A DNA stretch of 10,095 nucleotides from Phoronis pallida (lineage: Eukaryota > Phoronida > Phoronidae): contig JAOXYC010252565.1 of NCBI GenBank assembly GCA_028565715.1, positions 1 to 10,095 on the forward strand, read 5' to 3'. Each line of letters begins with the position of its first letter. Positions within the stretch are counted from its first letter, which is position 1. The notes under the pieces were generated by a model. That model saw only the letters and a list, made by a program, of their open reading frames with translations, searched no databases and had not been told where the DNA came from. A program made the translations under genes and the position numbers. This document shows positions 1-6,864 of the stretch, piece after piece.

Positions 1-94
1 TACGTAAGCTAGACTTAGATTCATTCAAAGATTCCATGGCAACGACAGTAAGAAAAACGACGATTGCTAAGACATTAAACTCGGTGGAGAACAT
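1..94 (-). CDS. Possible first coding exon of a secreted or membrane protein (partial, runs off window)
   Basis: Reading leftward from an ATG at 94-92, 31 codons stay open to the window edge. The start is MFSTEFNVLAIVVFLTVVA, followed by a polar stretch with MES, NES and KSS. Residues 8-19 form an uninterrupted hydrophobic core (VLAIVVFLTVVA) and small residues near 18-22 could serve a signal peptidase, so it resembles a secretory signal peptide. Against this, the n-region is short and carries a glutamate rather than a basic residue. The ATG has A at -3, a good Kozak context. An in-frame TGA lies a few codons upstream, so this is the first usable start in this stretch. A splice-acceptor-like TTTTCGCAACAG sits just upstream and could close a 5'-UTR intron. 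The mature protein lies outside the window, so I cannot name a function. Chance ORFs of this length are common; confidence rests on the combination of start context and hydrophobic core. Confidence 0.38.
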   Translation of the reverse strand, partial: MFSTEFNVLAIVVFLTVVAMESLNESKSSLR

Positions 95-183
95 TTTGAA
101 GTTGTATCCTCACCTGTTGCGAAAAATCAAATAGCGAAGCACACAAGAGTTCAGCTGTTAAAACACGCTAACATTCACTCGGA

Positions 184-192
184 CATGCGCAG
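184..192. promoter_or_regulatory. NRF1-like half site upstream of the signal-peptide ORF
   Basis: CATGCGCAG on the plus strand (CTGCGCATG on the minus) matches about half of the palindromic NRF1 consensus. It lies roughly 90 bases upstream of the minus-strand ATG at 94. Weak TATA-like runs lie further upstream on the minus strand (TATATAA near 300, GATATAA near 265). The evidence is a motif match only, and a half site of this length can occur by chance. Confidence 0.15.
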
Positions 193-299
193 TGCTGATT
201 GAAAAGTATCGGTGTAGTATGTGCGAGGAAGCTAGACAACCTTCTTCCTTTTGGTGAGCGGTTATATCCTTCTTTAGGACAAATGAACTATTCAAATGT

Positions 300-984
300 T
301 ATATAATCAAAAAGTAATCATGTAGTATCTACATTCGTGCAGTGCAACAAACAGCATTGTTTGGCTTGAAAAATGCCGTCTTTAAAAAACGTTTAACCCA
401 TTTTACTGAAATAAGCATCCTTTCTTCAAAAATACATCCTGGTTTGAAAATCAATTACAATCGAAATGTAACTTAACTTTAAGCATCTTGCGGAGTTTAA
501 AAATTCGTTTAACCAATCGTGTTTGTTTTGAACATCCTCTTTGACTATTGTGTTTGACAAAAGGATACAAACACAATGATGTTTCAATATGAAAAAAATA
601 ATTGGTCTACATACAATGTTTAACTTCGTGAGGGGATTTCTTTGATTAGACATTTGGCAACATTTTTCTTGTTTTAACAATTAAAATTCCTATTATAATC
701 ACTATTCAAATTGCATCTTTTTTCTTTGTATTAACAAGCATTATGACGGGACATGTACTCATTTCTAATTATACTTTATACAGCCTCTCGGTGATTTTTA
801 TTATTCTAGTCTATATCAATGTAAATATTTGTTATATATGAATTATCCACCACATGAAAGTATTCTCTTATAGTTAGCGAAAACAGTTCATACATCATTA
901 CATCAAGCCCTCGGGACCCATGACTGTCCATCTACTGGAAGGTCGATGCCGTCAATAAAGCGAGCGTCTTGACAACACAGAAAC
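300..984. other. AT-rich non-coding stretch, no supported gene
   Basis: The stretch has stops in all frames and only short chance ORFs. One of these, on the minus strand at 426-680, is low-complexity and Cys/Phe/Ile-rich. A 41-codon minus-strand ORF starts at 931 (MDSHGSRGLDVMMYELF) just downstream, on that strand, of the promoter-like cluster near 985-1020. I cannot assign it to any family or show splice sites for it. Confidence 0.4.
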
Positions 985-1020
985 AAAATGGCGGCTGCCA
1001 CATTCTGTCAAACATCCGGT
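985..1020. promoter_or_regulatory. YY1-like and ETS-like sites, candidate promoter
   Basis: AAAATGGCGGC at 985-995 is an excellent match to the YY1 consensus. ACATCCGGT at 1012-1020 reads ACCGGATGT on the minus strand, an ETS-family core. The two lie 16 bases apart in a locally GC-richer patch. This pairing is typical of TATA-less housekeeping promoters near the transcription start. Direction is not decided. On the plus strand, the ATG inside the YY1 site opens only 16 codons before a stop. On the minus strand, transcription would head towards the signal-peptide ORF at 94. This is inference from motifs only. Confidence 0.3.
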
Positions 1021-1373
1021 CATGTGCTTAGAGGCTAGCTCCTCTTTTACTTTAGGAAGTCGTCTCCAAAATATCCGATGGCCTGGAAAAATATATGAAC
1101 AAATATTTTGTCTCATATTTGCTTAAAAATCATTTGTAACGTTTGGATAAAACTGTCGAATTGTGTTTCCTACTTTGTTTAAATACGATTGAAAATACTG
1201 ACATTTTTTAAAAATACATGGTTTGAAGAAAGATCTGTGGGCTCGATGCGAAAATCCCATAGAAAAACAATCAATACAATCGCATCATATAACACATGCT
1301 TATGAAAAACTGTTATCGCACGACACAAATTATTTGGTATCAATGATGTTGAAATAAAAACAACAGCTGTTTT
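1021..1373. other. Non-coding stretch, nothing recognised
   Basis: The stretch is AT-rich with frequent stops. The only long frame (minus 1179-1382) lacks splice signals or recognisable composition and overlaps the hammerhead-like motif, so I treat it as chance. Confidence 0.35.
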
Positions 1374-1414
1374 AAGCGACATGTTTCGACGAACATCTCG
1401 TCTTTATCAAGCTT
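1374..1414 (-). ncRNA. Hammerhead-ribozyme-like motif (minimal, Penelope-element type)
   Basis: On the minus strand, in order: AAGC (stem I, 5' side, 1414-1411); TTGATAA in the position of the CUGANGA core; one extra A; stem II GACGA/TCGTC, 5 perfect pairs (1402-1398 with 1392-1388), closing a 5-base loop; then GAAAC AT GTC, fitting G12 A13 A14, a two-pair stem III and cleavage base C17; and GCTT (1377-1374) pairing with the opening AAGC. Stem III this short is characteristic of the minimal hammerheads found in Penelope-like retroelements. The core departs from consensus at position 3 (U for C) and position 8 (A for G). These two bases pair in the folded ribozyme, so the change keeps a pair. 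The extra A before stem II also departs from the textbook form. Activity is unknown, and it may be a decayed retroelement end. No Penelope reverse transcriptase is visible nearby. Confidence 0.35.
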
Positions 1415-1970
1415 TATTACTGAATGGCTCGGATGGGCTGATTCCAGTATTTTCATATGGCGGTTTTTCTCGTGCCCATCTCGCAGAGATTGACCTCCTA
1501 CTCATTTATATATCTTTCTTGTCATAATAAATGACCTATTTTCAACTCATCACGGTCTTTTCTCTGCAACCGAGCTCCACGCGTTTCCCTAACAAAGATA
1601 ATCCTGCGATAAATATCCTACAGCTGGCGTCCATGTCCCCCAGGACTGGCAGAGTTCACTCTGTGCTCAGATAACTCGATGGCTAGACATTTAGTGGCAT
1701 CGTCAACACTGCAGACGTGAAGCAATTGTACACATGGGAACCTCTTTCTGCGAGATAGGCCGAATTACTGCCGATGTTTACTACAGCGCAATTCTGGCCG
1801 TCTGTGAAAAGATGGAAAGGTATCACACAAAATGTAAAGGATCAGTCAGCTCATTTTCGCTAACTGTAATGTACCACACTACGGTTGCCCGTACTTGCCA
1901 CACATGCCATGTATTTTTTAATATTTTTTGATCATTTTTACTTTTTTATTTTTTTTCTATTATTCTAACA
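1415..1970. other. Intergenic stretch with no supported gene
   Basis: The part from about 1430 to 1730 is somewhat richer in G and C than its surroundings. Short open runs exist: a minus-strand 38-codon ORF from near 1458, and plus-strand runs near 1625-1725 after an acceptor-like CCTACAG. None has a matching donor or a recognisable product. The plus ORF at 1734-1931 runs into T-rich sequence and looks accidental. Confidence 0.35.
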
Positions 1971-2036
1971 AAAAAATAAAAAGGTACTTTCCACCCACTT
2001 TTCATCCGGGTTGAAAGTACTTTTTTATTCTTTTTT
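1971..2036. repeat. Short hairpin (inverted repeat, arms about 26 bp)
   Basis: The left arm 1971-1996 ends GGTACTTTCCACCC. The right arm 2008-2036 begins GGGTTGAAAGTACTTTTTTA. They pair almost perfectly around an 11-base loop. The arms end in A-rich and T-rich runs respectively, so the outer limit is uncertain. It may be a small MITE remnant. Confidence 0.6.
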
Positions 2037-2285
2037 GTTTTTTTAGATGCACACAATTTTGCCTTTAACAGGCATACGGTGTTCCTTGATATGGAATCAA
2101 AATTTATTAAAAACTGATTATGGCAATAAATGATTACGCGTGGTGCAATGTCATTCATACACAATCCAAACAAGTCCATGTCGTAGACGTGCCGGTTGAT
2201 TTAAATCTCCTTTCTCGAAATTACACATTCCAGAATAATCTCCTTTTTCGAATTTGAAAATCTAAAGTCAAAATCTTCAAACATG

Positions 2286-2529
2286 ACTTGAGATAATCCC
2301 CTAAAAATTTCAGAGTGAATTCTACCAGTATAGAACTAGTATTTGGCCTGTCTCAGTTTAGTAAAACTTTGTCTGGTGTGCAAGATATGGGATCGCAAAA
2401 ATGAAGACCAAAATTCAAAAATATCGAGAGCCTAGATTTTTGAGACTTTACATCTCGTACACCAGGCAACATTTTACAAAACTGAGACACCATTTGCTAG
2501 CTCTGAAATTTTCAATGGAATATCTTGAG
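2286..2529. repeat. Diverged foldback element (imperfect inverted repeat)
   Basis: The left arm (about 2286-2400) and right arm (about 2434-2529) are inverted copies. AATTTCAGAG near 2305-2315 pairs with CTCTGAAATT near 2501-2510. TGTCTCAGTTTAGTAAAA pairs with TTTTACAAAACTGAGACA. GTCTGGTGTGCAAGAT pairs with ATCTCGTACACCAGGC. Identity is moderate and weak similarity continues outward to about 2240 and 2590. No clear target duplication was found. A 65-codon frame inside the right arm is a chance ORF. Confidence 0.6.
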
Positions 2530-2599
2530 CCATTTTTGAGAATCGAGGTTCCAAATTCTAAAAAATCGGAATTTCCCCCAAAATGGTCATATCTCTGAA

Positions 2600-3156
2600 G
2601 ATACATGTATGAACATTTTATTTTAAAAAATATACTATTTGACGGAATTGCCCCAAACGTTTTAAAATATTTCTAGGATTGTTTTAAATAGGAAAACATT
2701 GTGGTTTTTGAAAAAAAAATTGTTGAAAATCAACCTCCCACGTAACCTTTAACTACTTTCCGATTGATTGGTAATCATTTTAATCTGAAAACTGCCGGTC
2801 CTTTTTGTTTATTTTATATACCAACAGAAAATTATTTTTTTAGTTGTTCTGAATTTAAGTTGTTGGTCAACTAAATACTGTGCCCAAAAACGAACATTAT
2901 CTCTGAAAGGACTATCATGTCTTATCATGCTATTTTACACCAACACCGATTATTTCAAACTGTACGAAGATAGAGGCGTTGTCAGCGAGTTTGTGGTTCC
3001 TTAGATATAAAAAAACACAAGTTTGTTTTAAATACAAATGTTTTAATGAATAATTGAGGAATATCACAATAAATGTGTGGAATGCTAAAAAATTAGAACA
3101 TTGAAAAATATAACAAATTGGAAGAACACGGTAACAATAATTCAAAGTGGAATGAA
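2600..3156. other. AT-rich stretch with no gene or repeat recognised
   Basis: There are stops in every frame and many homopolymer A and T runs. The 88-codon minus-strand frame at 2930-3196 overlaps the left end of the TTAA element and shows no coding character. Confidence 0.4.
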
Positions 3157-3160
3157 TTAA

Positions 3161-3513
3161 ACTAGTGTCTCCTTGTTGGTGAGGATCTGGGATCAAAATT
3201 CAAATCAACTAGAAATTTTGTATATGAGTCCTTTGATGAATATAATTAACCTGCATCATAGTCAAAAAATTCAAAAAAAATCGATAAAGGGGTAAATTTG
3301 AGATTTTTATCCTAAAAAAGTGTAAATTTCGAAAACCTTGTCAGCTGACAAGGGTTTTTTTGATACAAAGATCTCAAAACTCCTTGACCGATTTTTTTGA
3401 ATTTGTTTACTATGATGCAGAGATTAATTATATTCATCAAAGGACTCATACACAAAATTTCTAGTTGATTTGAATTTTGATCCCAGATCCTCGCCAACGA
3501 GGAGACAGTATCT
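3161..3513. mobile_element. TTAA-flanked MITE-like element, copy 1 (353 bp)
   Basis: This is a long inverted repeat with each end flanked by TTAA (3157-3160 and 3514-3517). The left arm carries TGTCTCCTTGTTGGTGAGG, then GATCAAAATTCAAATCAACT. The right arm carries the reverse complement (AGTTGATTTGAATTTTGATC, then CCAACGAGGAGACAGTATCT). Arms pair over at least 90 bases and loosely beyond. The centre holds an almost perfect palindrome around TTGTCAGCTGACAA (3337-3350). TTAA target duplication is the hallmark of piggyBac-type transposition, but no transposase is encoded, so the element is non-autonomous. A second copy lies at 7782-8104. The left terminal bases (ACTAGTGTCTCC) are slightly altered from AGATACTGTCTC in copy 2. 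Superfamily assignment is inference from the TTAA flanks alone. Confidence 0.8.
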
Positions 3514-3697
3514 TTAAATGAATAAATCTAATTAATCATAACTACCCTAAATTCATAAAACATCAAACAATTACCTAGTATCTGGAAATCTAAAAAAACA
3601 ATTTTGAGATTTTTTGAGGGTTGGCAGTATCTTGCATAGTTTAAAATAATCGAAATGAAACATTTTAACCCAATCATTGTCTTTAACATATCTACAC

Positions 3698-3786
3698 AAT
3701 AAGTTGGTCCCTCGTTTATTTGTGTTATTCAGTCAATGCGTTTCCAACGACTAAATAACGGAAGTTATATGAGGGACCAACTTATT
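3698..3786. repeat. Foldback, 89 bp, with perfect 16-bp ends
   Basis: AATAAGTTGGTCCCTC at 3698-3713 is the exact reverse complement of GAGGGACCAACTTATT at 3771-3786. An inner pair, GTTATTCAGTC with GACTAAATAAC (near 3724-3734 and 3749-3759), extends the stem towards a short loop. It would fold into one long hairpin. No clear target duplication was seen. The plus-strand frame at 3736-3921 overlapping it is judged to be chance. Confidence 0.65.
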
Positions 3787-4168
3787 CGACTTGTACCCAC
3801 AAAACTGACCACTGGAATATGTATTGCAAAATTGACTCATCAATGCTTATTTAAAATTAATTTCCAAAAACCATTTCTATTTCAATCAAAAGGTCAGTTA
3901 TCATTTCTCAATCAGAAATGACATTCATTTTGTACAGGATATCATCACATAAATTCCCTTTACAATTCCGATGAGTATTATTAAAGTGGTAACATATTTT
4001 AAATAATAAACATAAATTCTAAATGCAACCAGTGATTTATGTACACAAGAATTCGATCACGGTTCAGAGGAAATATTTTCCTTCAGAGGTGAGAAACTAC
4101 CAGACTCTTGAAACTGGTATCAGCTGTTTGAACCCGGATAATGCTCTTGAACCGCTAGATCAGTTTTC
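3787..4168. other. Non-coding stretch with no recognised feature
   Basis: AT-rich sequence lies between the 3698-3786 foldback and the possible exon at 4169. No inverted or direct repeat stands out, and the open frames are short. Confidence 0.3.
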
Positions 4169-4297
4169 TCAACAATCTGAATCCAGCCCTACAACAGGAT
4201 CTGATGGCTGTTCAAGTGTTACATTTTGTAGATTCATATGGTTTAAGAAAACTTCCGGTTTGGGAGCGCGACCAGGGGTTTCAACAATGGGTACCAT
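4169..4297 (-). CDS. Possible terminal exon or transposon-derived coding remnant (42 aa)
   Basis: Reading leftward from 4297, 42 codons run to a TGA at 4171-4169. The sequence starts MVPIVETPGRAPKPEVFL and ends VVGLDSDC. It is preceded by CTCTCTAG followed by GAC, which could be a splice acceptor at 4300, with an in-frame TAG just beyond. The composition (prolines, acidic end, few low-complexity runs) is more protein-like than the surrounding AT-rich frames. The plus-strand frame of 93 codons at 4023-4304 overlaps it, and only one of the two, if either, is likely real. I do not recognise the family. It could be the C-terminal tail of a decayed transposase, a last exon of an unseen gene, or chance. 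Confidence 0.22.
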   Translation of the reverse strand: MVPIVETPGRAPKPEVFLNHMNLQNVTLEQPSDPVVGLDSDC

Positions 4298-4381
4298 GTC
4301 CTAGAGAGTCGTAGTTTCCTACCAACAAACTTTATAGAAGTATATATTAATTGTTACCAGGTTGCAATATCTAATTTTTTC

Positions 4382-4549
4382 ATTTGACTTTTCTTCGGAT
4401 AATTAGTAAGAACCTGACTTACGAACAATAGAGATTTGTTGAGACTTCAAGCTATGACCATACACACAATTTGTTTTTACATGTGAAGTCTCAACAAATC
4501 TCTATAGTTCTTGAGTGAGGTTCCTACTTATTATCCGAAAAAATCAAAT
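4382..4549. repeat. Foldback element with about 65-bp arms
   Basis: The left arm 4382-4448 and right arm 4485-4549 are inverted copies. The innermost part is exact: ATAGAGATTTGTTGAGACTTC (4428-4448) against its reverse complement starting GAAGTCTCAACAAATC at 4485. The outer part (TCGGATAATTAGTAAGAACC against GGTTCCTACTTATTATCCGA) has a few mismatches. The loop is 36 bases. No open frame or convincing target duplication was seen. It resembles a small non-autonomous DNA element. Confidence 0.75.
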
Positions 4550-4769
4550 ATTTTAGTCTACAATTTACCTTTATCTTGTATGTTTCAGTATTTGAAATAC
4601 CTATTTTTATCAACTAACACTCGTGATAATATCCAATTTGGTTACATCAAATCATATCCTTGGATTGCTAAACTTTTGGCTGGTTAAAACTAAAACACAG
4701 AAATGCAGCAAGTTCCTTTGTCTATAGTTCACGTTAGAACCAACATGATGGTCAAACCTAAACTACTAA
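4550..4769. other. Spacer between two foldback elements, nothing recognised
   Basis: AT-rich sequence with no notable repeat or open frame. Confidence 0.3.
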
Positions 4770-5058
4770 CAGTGTATTATTTTAAATGGATTTTTCTCAT
4801 CAAAATGGCATGTCTTTTTTAGCTCTCAATGGGCCGAACTGTTCATAAGCCCCACCTCACTCCAGACCCTGAGCGAGGATACCTATATTAATGTAGGTAT
4901 CCCCGCTCTCTCCTGGGCGAGGATACCTATATTAATATTGGTATCCTTGCTCAGGGTCTGGGTTGGGGTGGGGCTTTACTTGTGAACAGTTCAGCCTATC
5001 CAGAGCTAAAATAGACATGCCATTTTGATGAGAAAAATCCATTAAAAATAATACGCTG
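4770..5058. mobile_element. Long near-palindromic foldback element (about 290 bp) with nested palindromes
   Basis: The whole segment folds on itself. The left side begins CAGTGTATTATTTTAAATGG and continues with TTTTTCTCATCAAAATGGCATG and GAACTGTTCA. The right side is its reverse complement, ending AATACGCTG at 5058. Arms are each about 140 bases with scattered mismatches and small gaps (for example a few extra bases next to GGGGCTTTACTTGTGAAC). The centre carries two copies of a palindromic unit, GGATACCTATATTAAT followed by RTAGGTATCC-type sequence, at about 4873-4906 and 4917-4952, separated by CTCTCCTGG. No coding frame is present. It is likely a MITE or foldback transposon. A target duplication was not clear, so the ends may extend about ten bases further. 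Confidence 0.75.
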
Positions 5059-5907
5059 ATTACTATACAATGGCAAACAGCTATAATTACAACCAATTAA
5101 ATAATGCTAATATTATACCCTGAAATATAAGTTGACCTACAATTGGTTCTATAATTCTATCTCCATATGTACAAATACGGCTTTGAAAAAATAAAATAAA
5201 TCCTGGCTCAGAAGATTGGAATATACAATAATTACATATAAAGGCAAAATTTTATTATTTATTAAGACATGTTTAACATGAAGGCAGCTCACTGTAATCT
5301 AGCAAAATATGTCTTTCATAAAAATAAATTTTATTATAATTGTCTCAATGGAATGCTAGCTAGTACATGTATAATAGAATTTTAAATTTAAACAATGAAT
5401 GATTTTATAAAAAATATAGAATGCATTATAATTATTTTATCTTTATACAGGAATTTTGAAAATCCCCTTAAAATGTATTCATAAAATTAAACCCATTTAT
5501 GCCTATAATATTAAGTATCACATTTACACTGTACAAATTGCAATTATTATAAAATGTTCCCTCTGTGTGCCGCTGACAATATCTGAGTTTAGGCAAAGTT
5601 CAGAGTTGCCGAACTGAACATCTGCCATCAAAAATTCGACTCACCTAGTAAGTGAACATTTATTTAATATACTCAAGCTTGTCACACAGTTTGCTTTACA
5701 AAATATTCCTTTGGAATTCAGTACCGATACCTTAGGGTTTGCCAATAGGTGTGCAAAAAATTGACAGACGATATTAAAAATAGAATCAGACACATTGAAA
5801 CACATGGCAACAGTTTGAATTTAATCGATACTTGATTTTATGAAAGATAGTCTAACCGATTGTTCTTTAATATAAAATTGTTTAAAATCATAAGTAGCAC
5901 CATCTGC
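5059..5907. other. AT-rich stretch without supported genes
   Basis: It contains long A/T runs and weak inverted repeats (for example AAAATTTTATTATTTAT near 5248 with an approximate partner near 5315-5335). A good donor-like AGGTGAGT is seen on the minus strand near 5640-5648. The sequence upstream of it on that strand has stops in every frame I checked, so no exon is called. Confidence 0.35.
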
Positions 5908-5937
5908 CATCATTGGAAGTGAAAATTCAAGACAACA

Positions 5938-5949
5938 TTATATATCATC
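5938..5949 (+). repeat. 12-bp direct repeat flanking the tRNA-like insert (left copy)
   Basis: TTATATATCATC occurs here and again, exactly, at 6137-6148, bracketing the extra DNA of copy A. Copy B has only a single, diverged version at this point (TTTCTATCAAC), as expected for an empty target site. It is probably a target-site duplication, though the motif is AT-rich. Confidence 0.55.
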
Positions 5950-6136
5950 AATTTTGAAAAGACAGAACCCGACCGAGAATCGAACCCGGGTCTCCTATTT
6001 TCATGATAGTTGTGCTTTAACCTCTACACCACCGGGGTCCTAGTAATTTCTGTGCTAATTTTAACGCTATAAGCCAGTATAATTTTTCTGTCTTTTCAAA
6101 ATTTATCACTTTCTGCCAGTAAAAGCATACGTTTAT
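5950..6136 (-). mobile_element. Insert carrying a tRNA-like sequence, flanked by 12-bp direct repeats
   Basis: About 187 bases that are absent from copy B of the duplication lie between two copies of TTATATATCATC. Inside, an exact 18-bp inverted repeat (AATTTTGAAAAGACAGAA at 5950-5967, its reverse complement at 6086-6103) brackets a tRNA-like sequence on the minus strand. The direct repeats suggest retroposition. However, the tRNA-like part lies at the 3' side of the element when read on its own strand, unlike the usual 5' tRNA head of a SINE. The 18-bp inverted repeats could instead mark a small DNA element. I cannot decide between an atypical SINE and a MITE that captured a tRNA. Confidence 0.55.
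5966..6038 (-). pseudogene. tRNA-like sequence (tRNA pseudogene or tRNA-derived repeat)
   Basis: On the minus strand, TGGTGTAGAGG (6031-6021) fits the polymerase III A box TRGYNNANNNG. GGTTCGATTCT (5986-5976) fits the B box except for its last base. It folds as a cloverleaf. The acceptor ACCCCGG/TCGGGTT has one C-T mismatch, the D stem is GTGT/GCAC, the T stem is CCGGG/CTCGG with a seven-base loop, and the anticodon stem is ACTAT/ATAGG with the outer pair mismatched. The anticodon loop CATGAAA has A instead of the invariant U at position 33. The formal anticodon would be TGA, yet the long variable arm of a serine tRNA is absent. It is therefore unlikely to be a working tRNA. Confidence 0.7.
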
Positions 6137-6148
6137 TTATATATCATC
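6137..6148 (+). repeat. 12-bp direct repeat flanking the tRNA-like insert (right copy)
   Basis: Exact second copy of TTATATATCATC, marking the right edge of the insert in copy A of the duplication. Confidence 0.55.
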
Positions 6149-6479
6149 TTTTGAATTCGGTAAATTATGTCTTTTTTGAAGTGTAGTTACCTTAAATCAG
6201 AGTCTTTTGTTGTCAAATCTTATCCTTCGTCATAACTTATAAATATCTCACGCTAATATCTGGACCACCACAATATTCTAAATAGAATGATAGCTTCAAA
6301 ATGCATTGTGAAGTGAAATGATAGCTGCATTTAAAAGTATAAGTTTTACAGTATTTATATGTTTAAATGCCTTAATGACAACTTTCCAACAACGTGCGTC
6401 ATCTGCCTTTCAAATGGAAGCTGCAACTCTGTATCTTTCCTTTAAGTTGGGAATTTCTTGTAGAATTGAACAGCCCTGG

Positions 6480-6864
6480 CATCATTGGAAGTGAAAATTA
6501 AAGACAACGTTTCTATCAACTTTTGAATTCGGTAAATTATGTCTTTTTTGAAGTGTAGTTACCTTAAATCAGAGTCTTTTGTTGTCAAATCTTATCCTTC
6601 GTCATAACTTATAAATATCTCACGCTAATATCTGGACCACCAAAATATTTTAAATAGAAAGATAGCTTCAAAATGCATTGTGAAGTGAAATGATAGCTGC
6701 ATTTAAAAGTATTGGTTTAACAGTATTTACATGTTTAAATGCCTTAATTCAACAGATGGCAATCTTCCAAAACTTATCTTACGTCATCTGCCTTTCAAAT
6801 GGAAGCTGCAACTCTGTATCTTTCTTTTAAGTTGGGAATTTCTTGTAGAATTGAACAGCCCTGG
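6480..6864. repeat. Segmental direct duplication, copy B (empty site)
   Basis: The copy runs from CATCATTGGAAGTGAAAATT to GAACAGCCCTGG and directly abuts copy A. It lacks the tRNA-like insert and so preserves the pre-insertion arrangement. Its right end touches the first unit of the 21-bp minisatellite. Confidence 0.85.

Larger units (their letters stand above)
5908..6479. repeat. Segmental direct duplication, copy A (carries the tRNA-like insert)
   Basis: The copy runs from CATCATTGGAAGTGAAAATT (5908) to GAACAGCCCTGG (6479), with copy B starting immediately after. Apart from the extra segment at about 5950-6148, it matches copy B closely through TTTTGAATTCGGTAAATTAT, GTCTTTTTTGAAGTGTAGTT and GCCTTTCAAATGGAAGCTGC. 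Towards the right end, copy B has about 13 extra bases. The head-to-tail arrangement with high identity points to a fairly recent tandem duplication. No coding frame is conserved across the copies. Confidence 0.85.

Noticed and set aside
426-680. Minus-strand frame of 84 codons
   Set aside because: It is AT-rich, with no domain, no splice context and a composition expected of chance frames in such sequence.
1946-2179. Minus-strand frame of 77 codons with a lysine-rich stretch
   Set aside because: The lysines come from the A-rich arm of the hairpin at 1971-2036, so it is not a credible gene.
2401-2598. Plus-strand frame of 65 codons
   Set aside because: It lies within the right arm of a foldback element, with no splice or family evidence.
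3312-3497. Minus-strand frame of 61 codons
   Set aside because: It lies wholly inside MITE copy 1, and its sequence is determined by the inverted repeat rather than by coding constraint.
4023-4304. Plus-strand frame of 93 codons, the longest outside the right-hand gene
   Set aside because: No homology is recognised and no splice context was found. The opposite strand has an equally open, slightly more convincing frame, so at most one is real.
5966-6038. A functional tRNA gene
   Set aside because: Position 33 is A, the anticodon and variable arm do not agree with any isotype, stems carry mismatches, and it sits in a mobile insert.
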